Shown one piece after another: positions 26,594 through 34,819 of a stretch of DNA of 64,000 nucleotides. This stretch comes from Mycetocola zhadangensis. GTDB lineage: Bacteria > Actinomycetota > Actinomycetes > Actinomycetales > Microbacteriaceae. The stretch is taken from assembly GCF_003668565.1 (NCBI RefSeq), contig NZ_RCWJ01000001.1:806001-870000 (forward strand), written 5' to 3'. Positions within the stretch are counted from its first letter, which is position 1. Each line of letters starts with the position of its first letter. The notes beneath the pieces were generated by a model. That model was not told where the DNA came from. It made no database searches and worked only from the letters and a program-made list of their open reading frames with translations. The position numbers were made by a program, and so were the translations under genes.

Positions 26594-27844
26594 TTACGGC
26601 GTTCCAGCTGCGATGACGCGGGTTGCGCGCTCGCGCAACCAGGTTCTCGTCCACGCGTCGGTCGTGAGCGAGATTGCCTTCTCATAGGCGTGTACGGCAT
26701 CGACAGTGTTCCCTGCCTGGGCGAGCAGGTGCGCACGCGTTGCCCAGGCAGGCTGAAACCGTTCAACCCCCGCGGAGGAGATTCCGTCGAGTGCGGCTAC
26801 CCCAGCTTCGGGACCGTTCAGTTCAGCGATCGTGGCTGCGCGTGCGACTTGCGCGCCGAGCGATGGTGCAACATGAAGGAGCGCGTCGTATAGCGCCAGA
26901 AGGGCTCGGTGGTCAGTTCGTCCGGTCTTTGCACGTGCACAATGAGCTGACTCGATCGCTGCCTCCAGTTGGAATCGGCCGATCTGCCGAAGCGCGTATG
27001 CGCTTCGAAGGTACGTTTCCCCGCGCTCAATTGCGACAGCATCCCACAGCGATAAATCCTGTTCGTCGAGGGGAATGGGTTCGCCGGAAGGCTCAACTCT
27101 GGCCGACGCGCGCGAACTCGATAAGCGCAGGAGCGCCGCAAGTCCGAGAGCCTCCGGTTCGTTTGGGAGGAGATCGGCGATGAGTTCTGCGAGATAGACA
27201 GCTTCGCTCGCCAGAGAATCACGCAGCGTAGTTCCGGAAATGCCACGCCAGTCGATGGCGTAGGCGCCGTAGACCGCCTCAAGAACCGCGGTGAGGCGTG
27301 CGGGCATCTCCGAGCGGTCGGGCACGTGAAATGGGATCCGGGTGTCCCGAATTCGTCTTTTCGTCCTGACGAGGCGCTGCGCCATAGCCGGTCGCGGGAT
27401 CACGTATGCGTCCGCGATCAGGTTGGCGTCGAGTCCTAAGACGGTCTGCAACATGAGCGGGGTGCGCATCGCCGGATCGATAGCGGGGTGCGCGCACGCA
27501 AAGAGCAGCGCGAGGCGCTCATCCGGGATGGAGTCAATTGATATGTCGTCCCAGGTCTCGTCGAAGCCGTTCACGTCGTGAAGAACCACCGAGGTCTGTG
27601 CGGCCGCCGAGCGGTAATGGTCGCGGAGACGATTTCTGGCCACCGTGAAGATCCATCCCTCAGGATTCGCGGGCGCCCCCGTTGCGGGCCAGATGGTGAC
27701 GGCCCGCTCGAGAGCGTCAGCGAGCGCGTCCTCCGCTGCGGCAATGTCGCCACTGCGCGCGGCGAGAAGCGCGAGCAGGCGTCCGTATGAATTTCGCACA
27801 ACCTGCTCGGCCGCCTCGCGAGCCGCTACTGGCTGCTCCGCCAT
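26594..27844 (-). CDS. ECF sigma factor, ECF42-like, with C-terminal TPR-type extension
   Basis: A 416-residue RNA polymerase sigma factor. Sigma region 2 (YGRLLALLAARSGDIAAAEDALADAL) and region 4 (about 110-180) are followed by a long helical extension of about 200 residues containing ARAKTGRTDHRALLALYDAL and repeated helix pairs. This architecture, and the adjoining DGPF/YciI gene, match ECF42, a group without an anti-sigma factor in which the extension and the DGPF partner are thought to matter. It overlaps the 3' end of the YciI gene by 19 bases. Targets are unknown. Confidence 0.9.
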   Translation of the reverse strand: MAEQPVAAREAAEQVVRNSYGRLLALLAARSGDIAAAEDALADALERAVTIWPATGAPANPEGWIFTVARNRLRDHYRSAAAQTSVVLHDVNGFDETWDDISIDSIPDERLALLFACAHPAIDPAMRTPLMLQTVLGLDANLIADAYVIPRPAMAQRLVRTKRRIRDTRIPFHVPDRSEMPARLTAVLEAVYGAYAIDWRGISGTTLRDSLASEAVYLAELIADLLPNEPEALGLAALLRLSSSRASARVEPSGEPIPLDEQDLSLWDAVAIERGETYLRSAYALRQIGRFQLEAAIESAHCARAKTGRTDHRALLALYDALLHVAPSLGAQVARAATIAELNGPEAGVAALDGISSAGVERFQPAWATRAHLLAQAGNTVDAVHAYEKAISLTTDAWTRTWLRERATRVIAAGTP

Positions 27845-28203
27845 TGCCCGTCCGCAAAGAACAGCGCGGTTGGACGAACTTCAACAACCCCGTATTGCGT
27901 CGCTGGGCACTTCTCGGCCCACGCGAGCGCAGCGTCCAGGTCGGGAACATCGATCACGAACACGCCGTTGAGCTTCTCCTTGGTGTCGGCGAACGGGCCG
28001 TCCTGAATTTGAAGGCTGCCGTTGCGAAGTGTCACGGTGGTCGACGCGGCAACAGGCTGAAGGATATCGACGTTAACCAGTGCTCCAGCGTCCGCGAGGG
28101 ACTTGGCGTAAGCATCGAATGCCGCACGAGCGGGTTCCATGTCTTCCTCGCTGATGTTCACATCCTCGGGCTCCGGGTTGTTGAGGAGAAGCGTGTACCT
28201 CAT
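27826..28203 (-). CDS. YciI/DGPF domain protein
   Basis: A 125-residue YCII-related protein with the DGPFADTKEKLNG motif that names the DGPF group, and VFVIDVPDLDAALAWAEKCP near the end. Such genes sit beside ECF42 sigma factors in many bacteria. ATG 28203 has AAAGGA seven bases upstream. It is the first gene of the two-gene operon. Its biochemical role is not settled; the fold is ferredoxin-like. Confidence 0.92.
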   Translation of the reverse strand: MRYTLLLNNPEPEDVNISEEDMEPARAAFDAYAKSLADAGALVNVDILQPVAASTTVTLRNGSLQIQDGPFADTKEKLNGVFVIDVPDLDAALAWAEKCPATQYGVVEVRPTALFFADGQWRSSQ

Positions 28204-28468
28204 GAAAGTTCCTTTCTCTGGTTGGTCAGGCTAGCGGCCAGGTTCGAGGGCCGCTACAGAGATGACGACTGAGCCCGGCGCGGATCGACACTTGTGCCAC
28301 ATTCACCCCCAAACGTGGCTGGCACTCAAAGGGCGGCACGCGAACGGGCTCCTGCAAGACCCACCACGGTCCGGATACAATGAAACCGATCGATCCCAGA
28401 AGGCTGCCAGCCAAGGGATGTGGTCGGGGGAGTTCTTTCCCGGCCGATGACGGAGGAAACCCCCCACC

Positions 28469-29731
28469 TTGCCAGATTCAGCTCACTCGAACACCGACGG
28501 CTCAGTCGATCAGCTCACTGCCGGTAAGCGACCGCTCAGAATCCTGATCGGGGCCGACACGTTCTCACCTGATGTGAACGGTGCTGCCCGCTTTGCAGAG
28601 CGCCTGGCGGCGGGAATGGTCGGACGTGGTCACGAAGTCCACGTTGTCGCTCCGGCAGCATCGCGTAAGCGTGGAACCTGGACCGAGACCCACGAGGGTC
28701 AGGAAATGACAGTGCACCGCCTCACGAGCTGGCGCTGGTACCCTCACGACTGGCTCCGCTTCGCCCTGCCGTGGACGGTCAACCGCAACGCAGCGCGCAT
28801 CATCGACGCCGTGCAGCCCGATGTCATTCATTCACAGTCGTACCTCATCGTCGGCCGTGGCCTGACAAATGAAGGTTCGAAGCGTGGCATCCGCATCATC
28901 TCCACCAACCACCTCATGCCCGAGAACGCACTCGAGTTCACCCTGCTTCCCGAGCGATTCCGAGAAGGCCTCGTCCGCTGGGCGTGGAAGCTCGCAAGAG
29001 GAAACCTCAGCCTCGCTGAAGCGGTAACCACGCCGACGCGGCGCGCAGCGGACTTCCTCGAGAAGTACACAGGCCTCACCGACGTTCATGCCATCTCGTG
29101 CGGCATTGACGCACACATGTACACCCCGAGCTTCGAGCCGCGCACCGAGAACCGCATCCTGTTTGTCGGCCGTGTCACGGGCGAGAAGCAGATCGACGTT
29201 CTCATCAAGGCGTTCGCGACCCTCGACCCCTCGCTCGACGCGAAGCTCGAGATTGTCGGGGGCGGAGACCAGAAGCGCAACCTGGAAACGCTCGCCGAGC
29301 AGCTCGGACTCGGTGACCGGGTTACCTTCACCGGGTACGTCAGCGACGAAGAACTTCGGTCGACCTACACCCGTGCCACGGTGCTTGCAATGCCATCAAT
29401 TGCAGAACTGCAGAGCATCGTGACCATGGAGGCCATGGCATCCGCTCTTCCTGTCGTCGCCGCGAATGCGATGGCGCTGCCGCACCTGGTTCACGACGAT
29501 GCAAATGGGTACCTTTTCGAGCCGGGCAACGTTTCTGAGCTTGCAGATCGATTGACGGATGTTCTCACAGCGTCAGACGACAAGCTCACGGCCATGAAGC
29601 GAGAATCGTTGCGCATGATCAAGGCGCACGACATCCAGCGCACTCTTTCAACGTTTGAGAGCATGTATCGTGGACAAGCGGTGACCGATCCGGTCACCGA
29701 GGCGATTCCCATCCAGGTGTCTGACGAGTAG
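28469..29731 (+). CDS. Glycosyltransferase family 4 (mannosyltransferase-like)
   Basis: A 420-residue GT-B glycosyltransferase. The N-terminal half has DTFSPDVNGAARFAERLA and HEVHVVAPA. The C-terminal GT4 domain has LFVGRVTGEKQIDVLIKAF, a YVSDEELRSTYTRA stretch and the acidic ExxxxxxxE region MPSIAELQSIVTMEAMAS. It resembles actinobacterial MgtA/PimB-type enzymes that mannosylate lipids, but the acceptor cannot be told. The start is TTG 28469 with GGAGGAAA upstream. tRNA-Met follows within ten bases. Confidence 0.88.
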   Translation: MPDSAHSNTDGSVDQLTAGKRPLRILIGADTFSPDVNGAARFAERLAAGMVGRGHEVHVVAPAASRKRGTWTETHEGQEMTVHRLTSWRWYPHDWLRFALPWTVNRNAARIIDAVQPDVIHSQSYLIVGRGLTNEGSKRGIRIISTNHLMPENALEFTLLPERFREGLVRWAWKLARGNLSLAEAVTTPTRRAADFLEKYTGLTDVHAISCGIDAHMYTPSFEPRTENRILFVGRVTGEKQIDVLIKAFATLDPSLDAKLEIVGGGDQKRNLETLAEQLGLGDRVTFTGYVSDEELRSTYTRATVLAMPSIAELQSIVTMEAMASALPVVAANAMALPHLVHDDANGYLFEPGNVSELADRLTDVLTASDDKLTAMKRESLRMIKAHDIQRTLSTFESMYRGQAVTDPVTEAIPIQVSDE

Positions 29732-29740
29732 ACACCGTTC

Positions 29741-29814
29741 GGGGCGGTAGCTCAGCTGGTTAGAGCAGCGGACTCATAATCCGTCGGTCACGGGTTCAAG
29801 TCCCGTCCGCCCTA
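29741..29814 (+). tRNA. tRNA-Met (CAT), elongator type
   Basis: A 74-base cloverleaf. Acceptor GGGGCGG/CCGCCCT (first pair G-U), D arm GCTCAGCTGGTTAGAGC, anticodon loop CTCATAA with CAT at 29775-29777, T loop TTCAAGT. The overall sequence is that of the elongator Met tRNA; a lysidine-modified Ile tRNA also reads CAT and is the alternative. Confidence 0.9.
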
Positions 29815-30279
29815 CAAGAAACCCGGTCACCCGAGAGTCTTGCCGACCGAAACCCTGCCGTTGAATGTGCTCGCTACTACTCGGAAGAGTTACGCATCGA
29901 TGCGGCGGCCGCGACTCGTTGCTGGACCCTAGCCGCACTTCGGCGTTCAACAGTGTGTCGACCGGAACCCCGAACAGAAATGCCAATCGGCGTGATCCGA
30001 GACCGGCGTTGCCGAGCACACGCTTGCCTGCAACTGCACGGAATCGGGTGAATGCACACCGACCGGCTCAAGCCTCACGCGCTCCGAAGCGAAGGTTGTC
30101 AGAGCACCGAGTCGAGCCGCGCGGAGGTCGCTCATGAGAGCAACCGGAAGCCTTGCAGGGTGCCTCTATCGAGGAGGATAATCTCACCCAGCAGAGCTTG
30201 TTCTGAAGCCTGCCTCGGACGCGACCGGGCGCACCCCCACCAGTGCAAGCCATCCACTCATCCTTGTTGGAGGCTCATC
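29815..30279. other. Noncoding gap after tRNA-Met
   Basis: About 465 bases with no convincing gene. Open frames here lack ribosome sites, and the minus-strand one begins inside the tRNA. GGAGG at 30269 belongs to the haloperoxidase gene. I looked for a repeat of the tRNA 3' end that would mark an island and saw none. Confidence 0.5.
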
Positions 30280-31557
30280 ATGTTCAAGAACAGGCTCAGG
30301 ATGCTCGGGGTAGCCGTTGTGGCGACCGCCGGCATTCTGGCCCCCACCGTTGCAAGTACCGCGGCCGTCGCCGACCGCCACCCAGGCGCCGATCCTGCTG
30401 TGATCGCGGAATGGAACGAAATCGCTGACCGCACCATTTTCACCGAGAACCAGACGCCGGTGCCGTCATCCTCTCTCTACTTCGGATTCGTGTCCATCGC
30501 GATGTACGACGCCGTCGTCGCGATCGAGGGCAGGTACGAGCCGTATCTCAAGCAGCGTCGCGTTCAGCAGCACGCGTCGTCGGAGGTTGCGGCCGCCACC
30601 GCGGCCTTCACCGTTCTCAGGTACTACTTTCCTAACTCGGCAGACGAGTTGCGCGCCTCCTATCTCGCCTCCTTCGAGGGCGTGCGCAGAGACGCCGCGT
30701 CCGTGCACGGCGTTCGGGTCGGACTCCGAGCCGCAGGGGCGCTGATCGCGGAGCGGCGAAACGACGGAATCGGAGTCGCTAAGCCATTCACCGAGGAACC
30801 CGCTCCCGGGGTGTGGCGGCCGACACCACCCTCGCTGACCGAGTTCGCGGTGCCCTGGCTCGGATTCGTTGAACCGCTCACCTATGATTCGCCGGCAGAC
30901 TTCCCCCTGCCCGGACCGCCTGAGATGACCAGCGAAAAGTACGCGCAGGAGTTTGTGGAAGTGCGAGACTTCGGTGAGAGCGAAGGGTCGTCGCGCACCC
31001 CCGAGCAGACCGCGACGGCGCTGTTCTTCAACTTCAACGTCGTGAGCCAACTCCAAGCGGGCCTGCGAGACGAAGTGACGCGTCGTGGGTATGACATCGT
31101 CGAAAGTGCCCGCGCGTTCGCGCTGATGGGTACGTCGCTGGCCGACACCCTGATCTCCTGCTGGCACTCGAAGTATGAGTACGGTTTCTGGCGTCCGGTC
31201 ACAGCGATCGAGCTGGCCGATACAGACGGCAATCCGGCGACCGACCCCGAGCCCGGGTGGACTCCACTTGCGCCTGTAACCCCGCCGTACCCGGACTACG
31301 TCAGTGGCCACGCGTGCAATGTAGGGGCTGCGTCTCACACGTTGAGTTACCTGTTCGGCGCTGAGACGCTCGACCTCAACTTGGTGGGAGGCGCCGTTAC
31401 CCGGCACTACGACAGTGCAGCGCAGCTGGACGAAGATACTATGAATGCGAGAATTTGGCTCGGGCTGCATTTCCGTTCGGCGATGACGGACGGTAACGAG
31501 CTCGGACACCGGGTGTCGAACTGGGTGATCGAGAACTACTTCCAACCTGTGAACTGA
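30280..31557 (+). CDS. Secreted vanadium-dependent haloperoxidase-family protein
   Basis: A 425-residue PAP2-superfamily protein. Residues 1-31 look like a signal peptide (MFKNRLRM, a hydrophobic run, then STAAVA). The vanadate/phosphate site is complete: KYEYGFWRPVTAIEL (Lys, Arg-Pro), YVSGHACN (Ser-Gly-His) and ARIWLGLHFRSAMTDG (Arg, His). Related enzymes oxidise halides with hydrogen peroxide, but some family members are phosphatases, so halide activity is inferred. ATG 30280 has GGAGG six bases upstream; the open frame further upstream is noncoding. Confidence 0.9.
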   Translation: MFKNRLRMLGVAVVATAGILAPTVASTAAVADRHPGADPAVIAEWNEIADRTIFTENQTPVPSSSLYFGFVSIAMYDAVVAIEGRYEPYLKQRRVQQHASSEVAAATAAFTVLRYYFPNSADELRASYLASFEGVRRDAASVHGVRVGLRAAGALIAERRNDGIGVAKPFTEEPAPGVWRPTPPSLTEFAVPWLGFVEPLTYDSPADFPLPGPPEMTSEKYAQEFVEVRDFGESEGSSRTPEQTATALFFNFNVVSQLQAGLRDEVTRRGYDIVESARAFALMGTSLADTLISCWHSKYEYGFWRPVTAIELADTDGNPATDPEPGWTPLAPVTPPYPDYVSGHACNVGAASHTLSYLFGAETLDLNLVGGAVTRHYDSAAQLDEDTMNARIWLGLHFRSAMTDGNELGHRVSNWVIENYFQPVN

Positions 31558-31874
31558 TGTCTGGTTCGAAAATGGACCGAGGGGAGCCCATGGGTTTCGG
31601 ACTAAAGAGTCTCTCCCGCGCAGACGCGGGGGAGGCCCTTTCCTCCCGACGTGCCCTGGCCTTTGAGCGTGTTGTTGTTCTCGCCAACGACGGTATTTGA
31701 GCCGCCCCCGGGCGCACATAACCACGTGGCGAAGGGTGCTGGGTCGGCAGCCCCCTCTAAACCGTGAGTCGGGAGAGCGCCCGTTCCGCGTGCAGGAAGA
31801 TAGATGCGTCGACCACGATTGTCGCCCGGCTCAGCGCGGTACAAGCCGCGCAATGGATTGCCGGAGAAATGCAT
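31558..31874. other. Intergenic stretch with weak hairpin and a doubtful 90-codon frame
   Basis: CTCCCGCG-CAGA-CGCGGGGGAG (31613-31634) is a hairpin followed by GCCCTTTCC, a weak terminator candidate for the haloperoxidase gene. On the minus strand a 90-codon frame (31602-31874) begins with an ATG touching the stop of the 54-residue gene. I recognise nothing in it and its composition is not convincing. Confidence 0.4.
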
Positions 31875-32039
31875 TCACATCGTTGGGTGGTCCTCGACGT
31901 CGGGTTCGGCCCGCACGACGTCAGCGATCTCTTCCTCGGGACGGGGAGGTGTGCTCTCATCAGTCTCGAGGTCGGGTGCGCTTGGCTCGCTCGGGTCGGT
32001 GGCGCGCTCCGGCGGGGAGTGCTCGATGTGTGGGGGCAT
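31875..32039 (-). CDS. Small acidic, proline-rich disordered protein (54 aa)
   Basis: A 54-residue frame starting MPPHIEHSPPERATDP and ending EDHPTM, made almost entirely of Pro, Glu, Asp, Ser and Ala. It has no hydrophobic core, so it is probably disordered. GAAGGA lies five to six bases before ATG 32039, a good ribosome site, and this is the main reason I accept it. It lies just downstream of the sulfatase gene on the same strand. Function unknown. Confidence 0.5.
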   Translation of the reverse strand: MPPHIEHSPPERATDPSEPSAPDLETDESTPPRPEEEIADVVRAEPDVEDHPTM

Positions 32040-32095
32040 ACGATTCCTTCGGTCGACAACACCCACAGCGTATACGGAGTCCCGGGCCGCCCGCG

Positions 32096-34456
32096 TCACT
32101 GTTGCGCCATCAGGCGTGCTATCTCGGTGTCGTCATCCTTGATGAGCGCGCCGGCGAGGTCGAACGTGACCGAATGGATCCTCCCAGTGAACTCGAAAGG
32201 CGGTTCGTAGCCACTGGATGCCGGCGCACCGAAGTCATAGCCGCAACTCAGGCCTTCGAGCTCGAAAAGGAATGGTGTGGTGTGGGGGAAATCGGTGCTG
32301 GCAATCAGGGCGCCGTCGAGGTAAAGCTGAGCTTTCCCAGGAACGCCCTTGCCGTTTCCAAAGTCCGGTTCTCCGGTCGGCTCGAACTCAAATCGAATCA
32401 CGTGTCGGCCTGAGGACACTGGATCAGGCGAGGACACCTCGAATTCGTCTCGCCCCACGTAGTTGTAGACGTATGTCAAGCGGCCTTTGTCGAAGTACAG
32501 GCTGTATCCGCCAGCGTCGCCTCCCTGAGCCACAAGGACACCTTCAACGCGATCCGAAGGCAGGTCCACGTCCGCCTCGATCGAGTATGGTCGATTGAAA
32601 ATCGGCGGAGCCGCGAAGGCCGGAACGACCGAACCATTCGGGTAGTAGACATATTGGCTGCGAGGCTTGGACGTTTGTGGGCGTTCGGTGGCCAGACGGG
32701 ACTGCAGTGAGCCATCCAGCGGCAGAACTTTGTACTTCTCTGCTTCAGACCACCAGAGAGCGATCATCTTTTCTAGTCGATCCCTATGGTGGGATGCCAC
32801 GTTGCGAGATTCCGAGGGATCCTCCGTGATGTCGTAAAGCTCCCACCCCTCACGGTCAAGTTGCTCCAGCAGTTCGGCTGTGATCGGGTCACCCACTTTG
32901 CGACCGACTTCTGCCGACTCGGTGAAGCTGGCGCCAGGCCACGGGCAGACAGCGCGCCATCCGTCATGGTCGATGGAACGGTGCCCGAACATCTCGTAGT
33001 ACTGAGTTGTATGAGTCGTTCGGGCGTCGGCATCCATGAAGGTGTGGGCGAAGCTGACGCCCTCGATGGGAGCTTGTCTCACGCCCCGTATGGCCTTCGG
33101 CGGTTCGATGTCGAGCGCATCGAGAACAGTGGGCACCATGTCGATTGCGTGGGCGTACTGGCTCCTGATCTCACCCCGCGCTGAAAAGCCAGCGGGCCAG
33201 GCGACGACGAACGGGTCGGCTACGCCGCCGCGATATGTTTCTCGCTTCCAGCGCCGGAAGGGAGTGTTGCCGGCCCAGGTCCAGCCCCATGGATAGTGGT
33301 TGTAGGACTTGGTACCGCCCAAGTCATCGATCCTGGCCAGCGTCTCTTCAAAATCCTCCGGCACATTGTTGAAGAAGAGCATCTCGTTGAATGACCCTGA
33401 CACGCCACCCTCGGAGGAAGCGCCGTTGTCCGAGATGATCATGATGAGCGTGTTGTCCAGCTCGCCTATCTTCTCCAGCGTGTCGAGGACACGGCCGAGG
33501 TGGTGATCCGCGTGTGTGACAAATCCTGCGTAGACCTCCATCATGCGCGAGTAAAGACGACGTTCATCATCGGAGAGCGTGTCCCATTCCGGCACGTCGG
33601 GATCGTGGCGCGATAGTTCGGCATCATGGGGAAGCAGCCCCAGTTCTTTCTGCCGGTCAAACACCGTCTCTCTGTACGCATCCCACCCCATATCGAATGC
33701 GCCGGCGTAACGGTCGGCCCATTCCTTCGGAACATGGTGAGGGGCGTGCCCGGCACCGCTCGCGTAGTACATGAAGAAGGGGCGGTCCGGAGCGTTCACC
33801 TGCGCGTCGACGATCATTTTGATCGCTTGATCCGCAAGGTCTTCGCTCAGGTGGTAGCCCTCTTCGGGCGTGGACGGTGGGCGAACCGAAGCATTGTCCT
33901 GGGTCAGGTCTGGATACCACTGGTTTGTTTCACCGCCGAGGAATCCGTAAAAACGCTCGAACCCGCGACCCAAAGGCCAACGATGGAACGGACCGGCCGG
34001 AGTGTTGTCCTCCGACGGGGAAAGATGCCACTTTCCGACCGAGAACGTGTTGTAGCCCTGTTCAACCAGTATCTCGGGGAGCATACCGTTTTCGAATGGC
34101 ATGCGACCGTCGTAGCCCGGGTAGCCTGTTGCCAATTCCATAATGCAGGCGACACCGTTGGAATGATGATTGCGTCCGGTGAGGATGCTCGAGCGGGTGG
34201 GCGAGCACAACGCTGTGGTGTGCATATTCGCGTAGCGCAGGCCGCTCGCAGCAATCCTGTCGATGTTCGGTGTGTCCACGAGCCCACCGAAACAGGACAG
34301 TTGGCCGTATCCGACGTCATCGAGGACAACGAACAGGATATTCGGCGATCCTTCCCGCGACCTTCGTGGCGCCGGCCAGGCTGGCTTTGACTCCTCGATC
34401 GTTCGTGCAACTGTCCCGGGGAACGGTTGTCCCTGTTCGTATTCCTCAATAGACAC
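32096..34456 (-). CDS. Arylsulfatase (type I, formylglycine-dependent)
   Basis: A 786-residue sulfatase, close in size to mycobacterial AtsA. The N-terminal alkaline-phosphatase-like domain has NILFVVLDDVGYG (metal-binding Asp pair, about 39-50) and LCSPTRSSILTGR; Cys84 in CSPTR is the residue converted to formylglycine. IISDNGASSEGG carries further metal ligands. A C-terminal beta-rich region of about 170 residues follows the catalytic domain. There is no signal peptide. The start is GTG 34456 with AAGGAG six bases upstream, which trims a longer frame that starts at 34633. No formylglycine-generating enzyme gene is in the window. Confidence 0.93.
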   Translation of the reverse strand: MSIEEYEQGQPFPGTVARTIEESKPAWPAPRRSREGSPNILFVVLDDVGYGQLSCFGGLVDTPNIDRIAASGLRYANMHTTALCSPTRSSILTGRNHHSNGVACIMELATGYPGYDGRMPFENGMLPEILVEQGYNTFSVGKWHLSPSEDNTPAGPFHRWPLGRGFERFYGFLGGETNQWYPDLTQDNASVRPPSTPEEGYHLSEDLADQAIKMIVDAQVNAPDRPFFMYYASGAGHAPHHVPKEWADRYAGAFDMGWDAYRETVFDRQKELGLLPHDAELSRHDPDVPEWDTLSDDERRLYSRMMEVYAGFVTHADHHLGRVLDTLEKIGELDNTLIMIISDNGASSEGGVSGSFNEMLFFNNVPEDFEETLARIDDLGGTKSYNHYPWGWTWAGNTPFRRWKRETYRGGVADPFVVAWPAGFSARGEIRSQYAHAIDMVPTVLDALDIEPPKAIRGVRQAPIEGVSFAHTFMDADARTTHTTQYYEMFGHRSIDHDGWRAVCPWPGASFTESAEVGRKVGDPITAELLEQLDREGWELYDITEDPSESRNVASHHRDRLEKMIALWWSEAEKYKVLPLDGSLQSRLATERPQTSKPRSQYVYYPNGSVVPAFAAPPIFNRPYSIEADVDLPSDRVEGVLVAQGGDAGGYSLYFDKGRLTYVYNYVGRDEFEVSSPDPVSSGRHVIRFEFEPTGEPDFGNGKGVPGKAQLYLDGALIASTDFPHTTPFLFELEGLSCGYDFGAPASSGYEPPFEFTGRIHSVTFDLAGALIKDDDTEIARLMAQQ

Positions 34457-34819
34457 CTGATACTCCTTCACCGCTCGGACCAATGTGCCCGAGCGAAAGT
34501 GGCTCTGGGATTGGAACCCGCGTGGGCAAACGCGAGTGCCCCCAGTTCGTTGGGGCTTACACTTCGCGGATGTTGGTCGGCGCGAATCACCCCGGACGGA
34601 TGAATTGTCGTATCGGGCACAGGTTTGGACCAATTAGGGAGACCCACCATCAGAACGCACGAGTAGCTGCGGCGTGCAAGCTGCGTGCGTGTGAGGGCGC
34701 ACGCGATACATCTCATACACGCAGCGTGAGGTTGAGGACCCGGCGCGGGACTATCGTCGCGTCATCCATTGAATCTCGAGACGCGCAGCAGTCACCCAAT
34801 AAGCAGAAAGGACGAGCCG
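34457..34819. other. Divergent intergenic region, sulfatase / antiporter
   Basis: About 360 bases between two outward-facing genes. It should hold both promoters, but I could not pick convincing boxes. GC is lower than in the flanking core region. AAAGGA at 34807-34812 is the ribosome site of the antiporter. Confidence 0.4.

Noticed and set aside
29774-30019. Minus-strand 81-codon frame ending RTGLEPVTDGL
   Set aside because: The tail is the antisense translation of the tRNA-Met gene, a well-known false peptide; the rest has no ribosome site or family match.
30052-30279. N-terminal extension of the haloperoxidase
   Set aside because: It would bury the signal peptide; ATG 30280 has a good ribosome site.
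30052-32413. Several other long frames on both strands around the haloperoxidase, such as 30466-31725 minus
   Set aside because: They are wrong-frame shadows of a high-GC gene with no motifs.
34457-34633. N-terminal extension of the sulfatase
   Set aside because: It has no family similarity; GTG 34456 has AAGGAG at the right distance.
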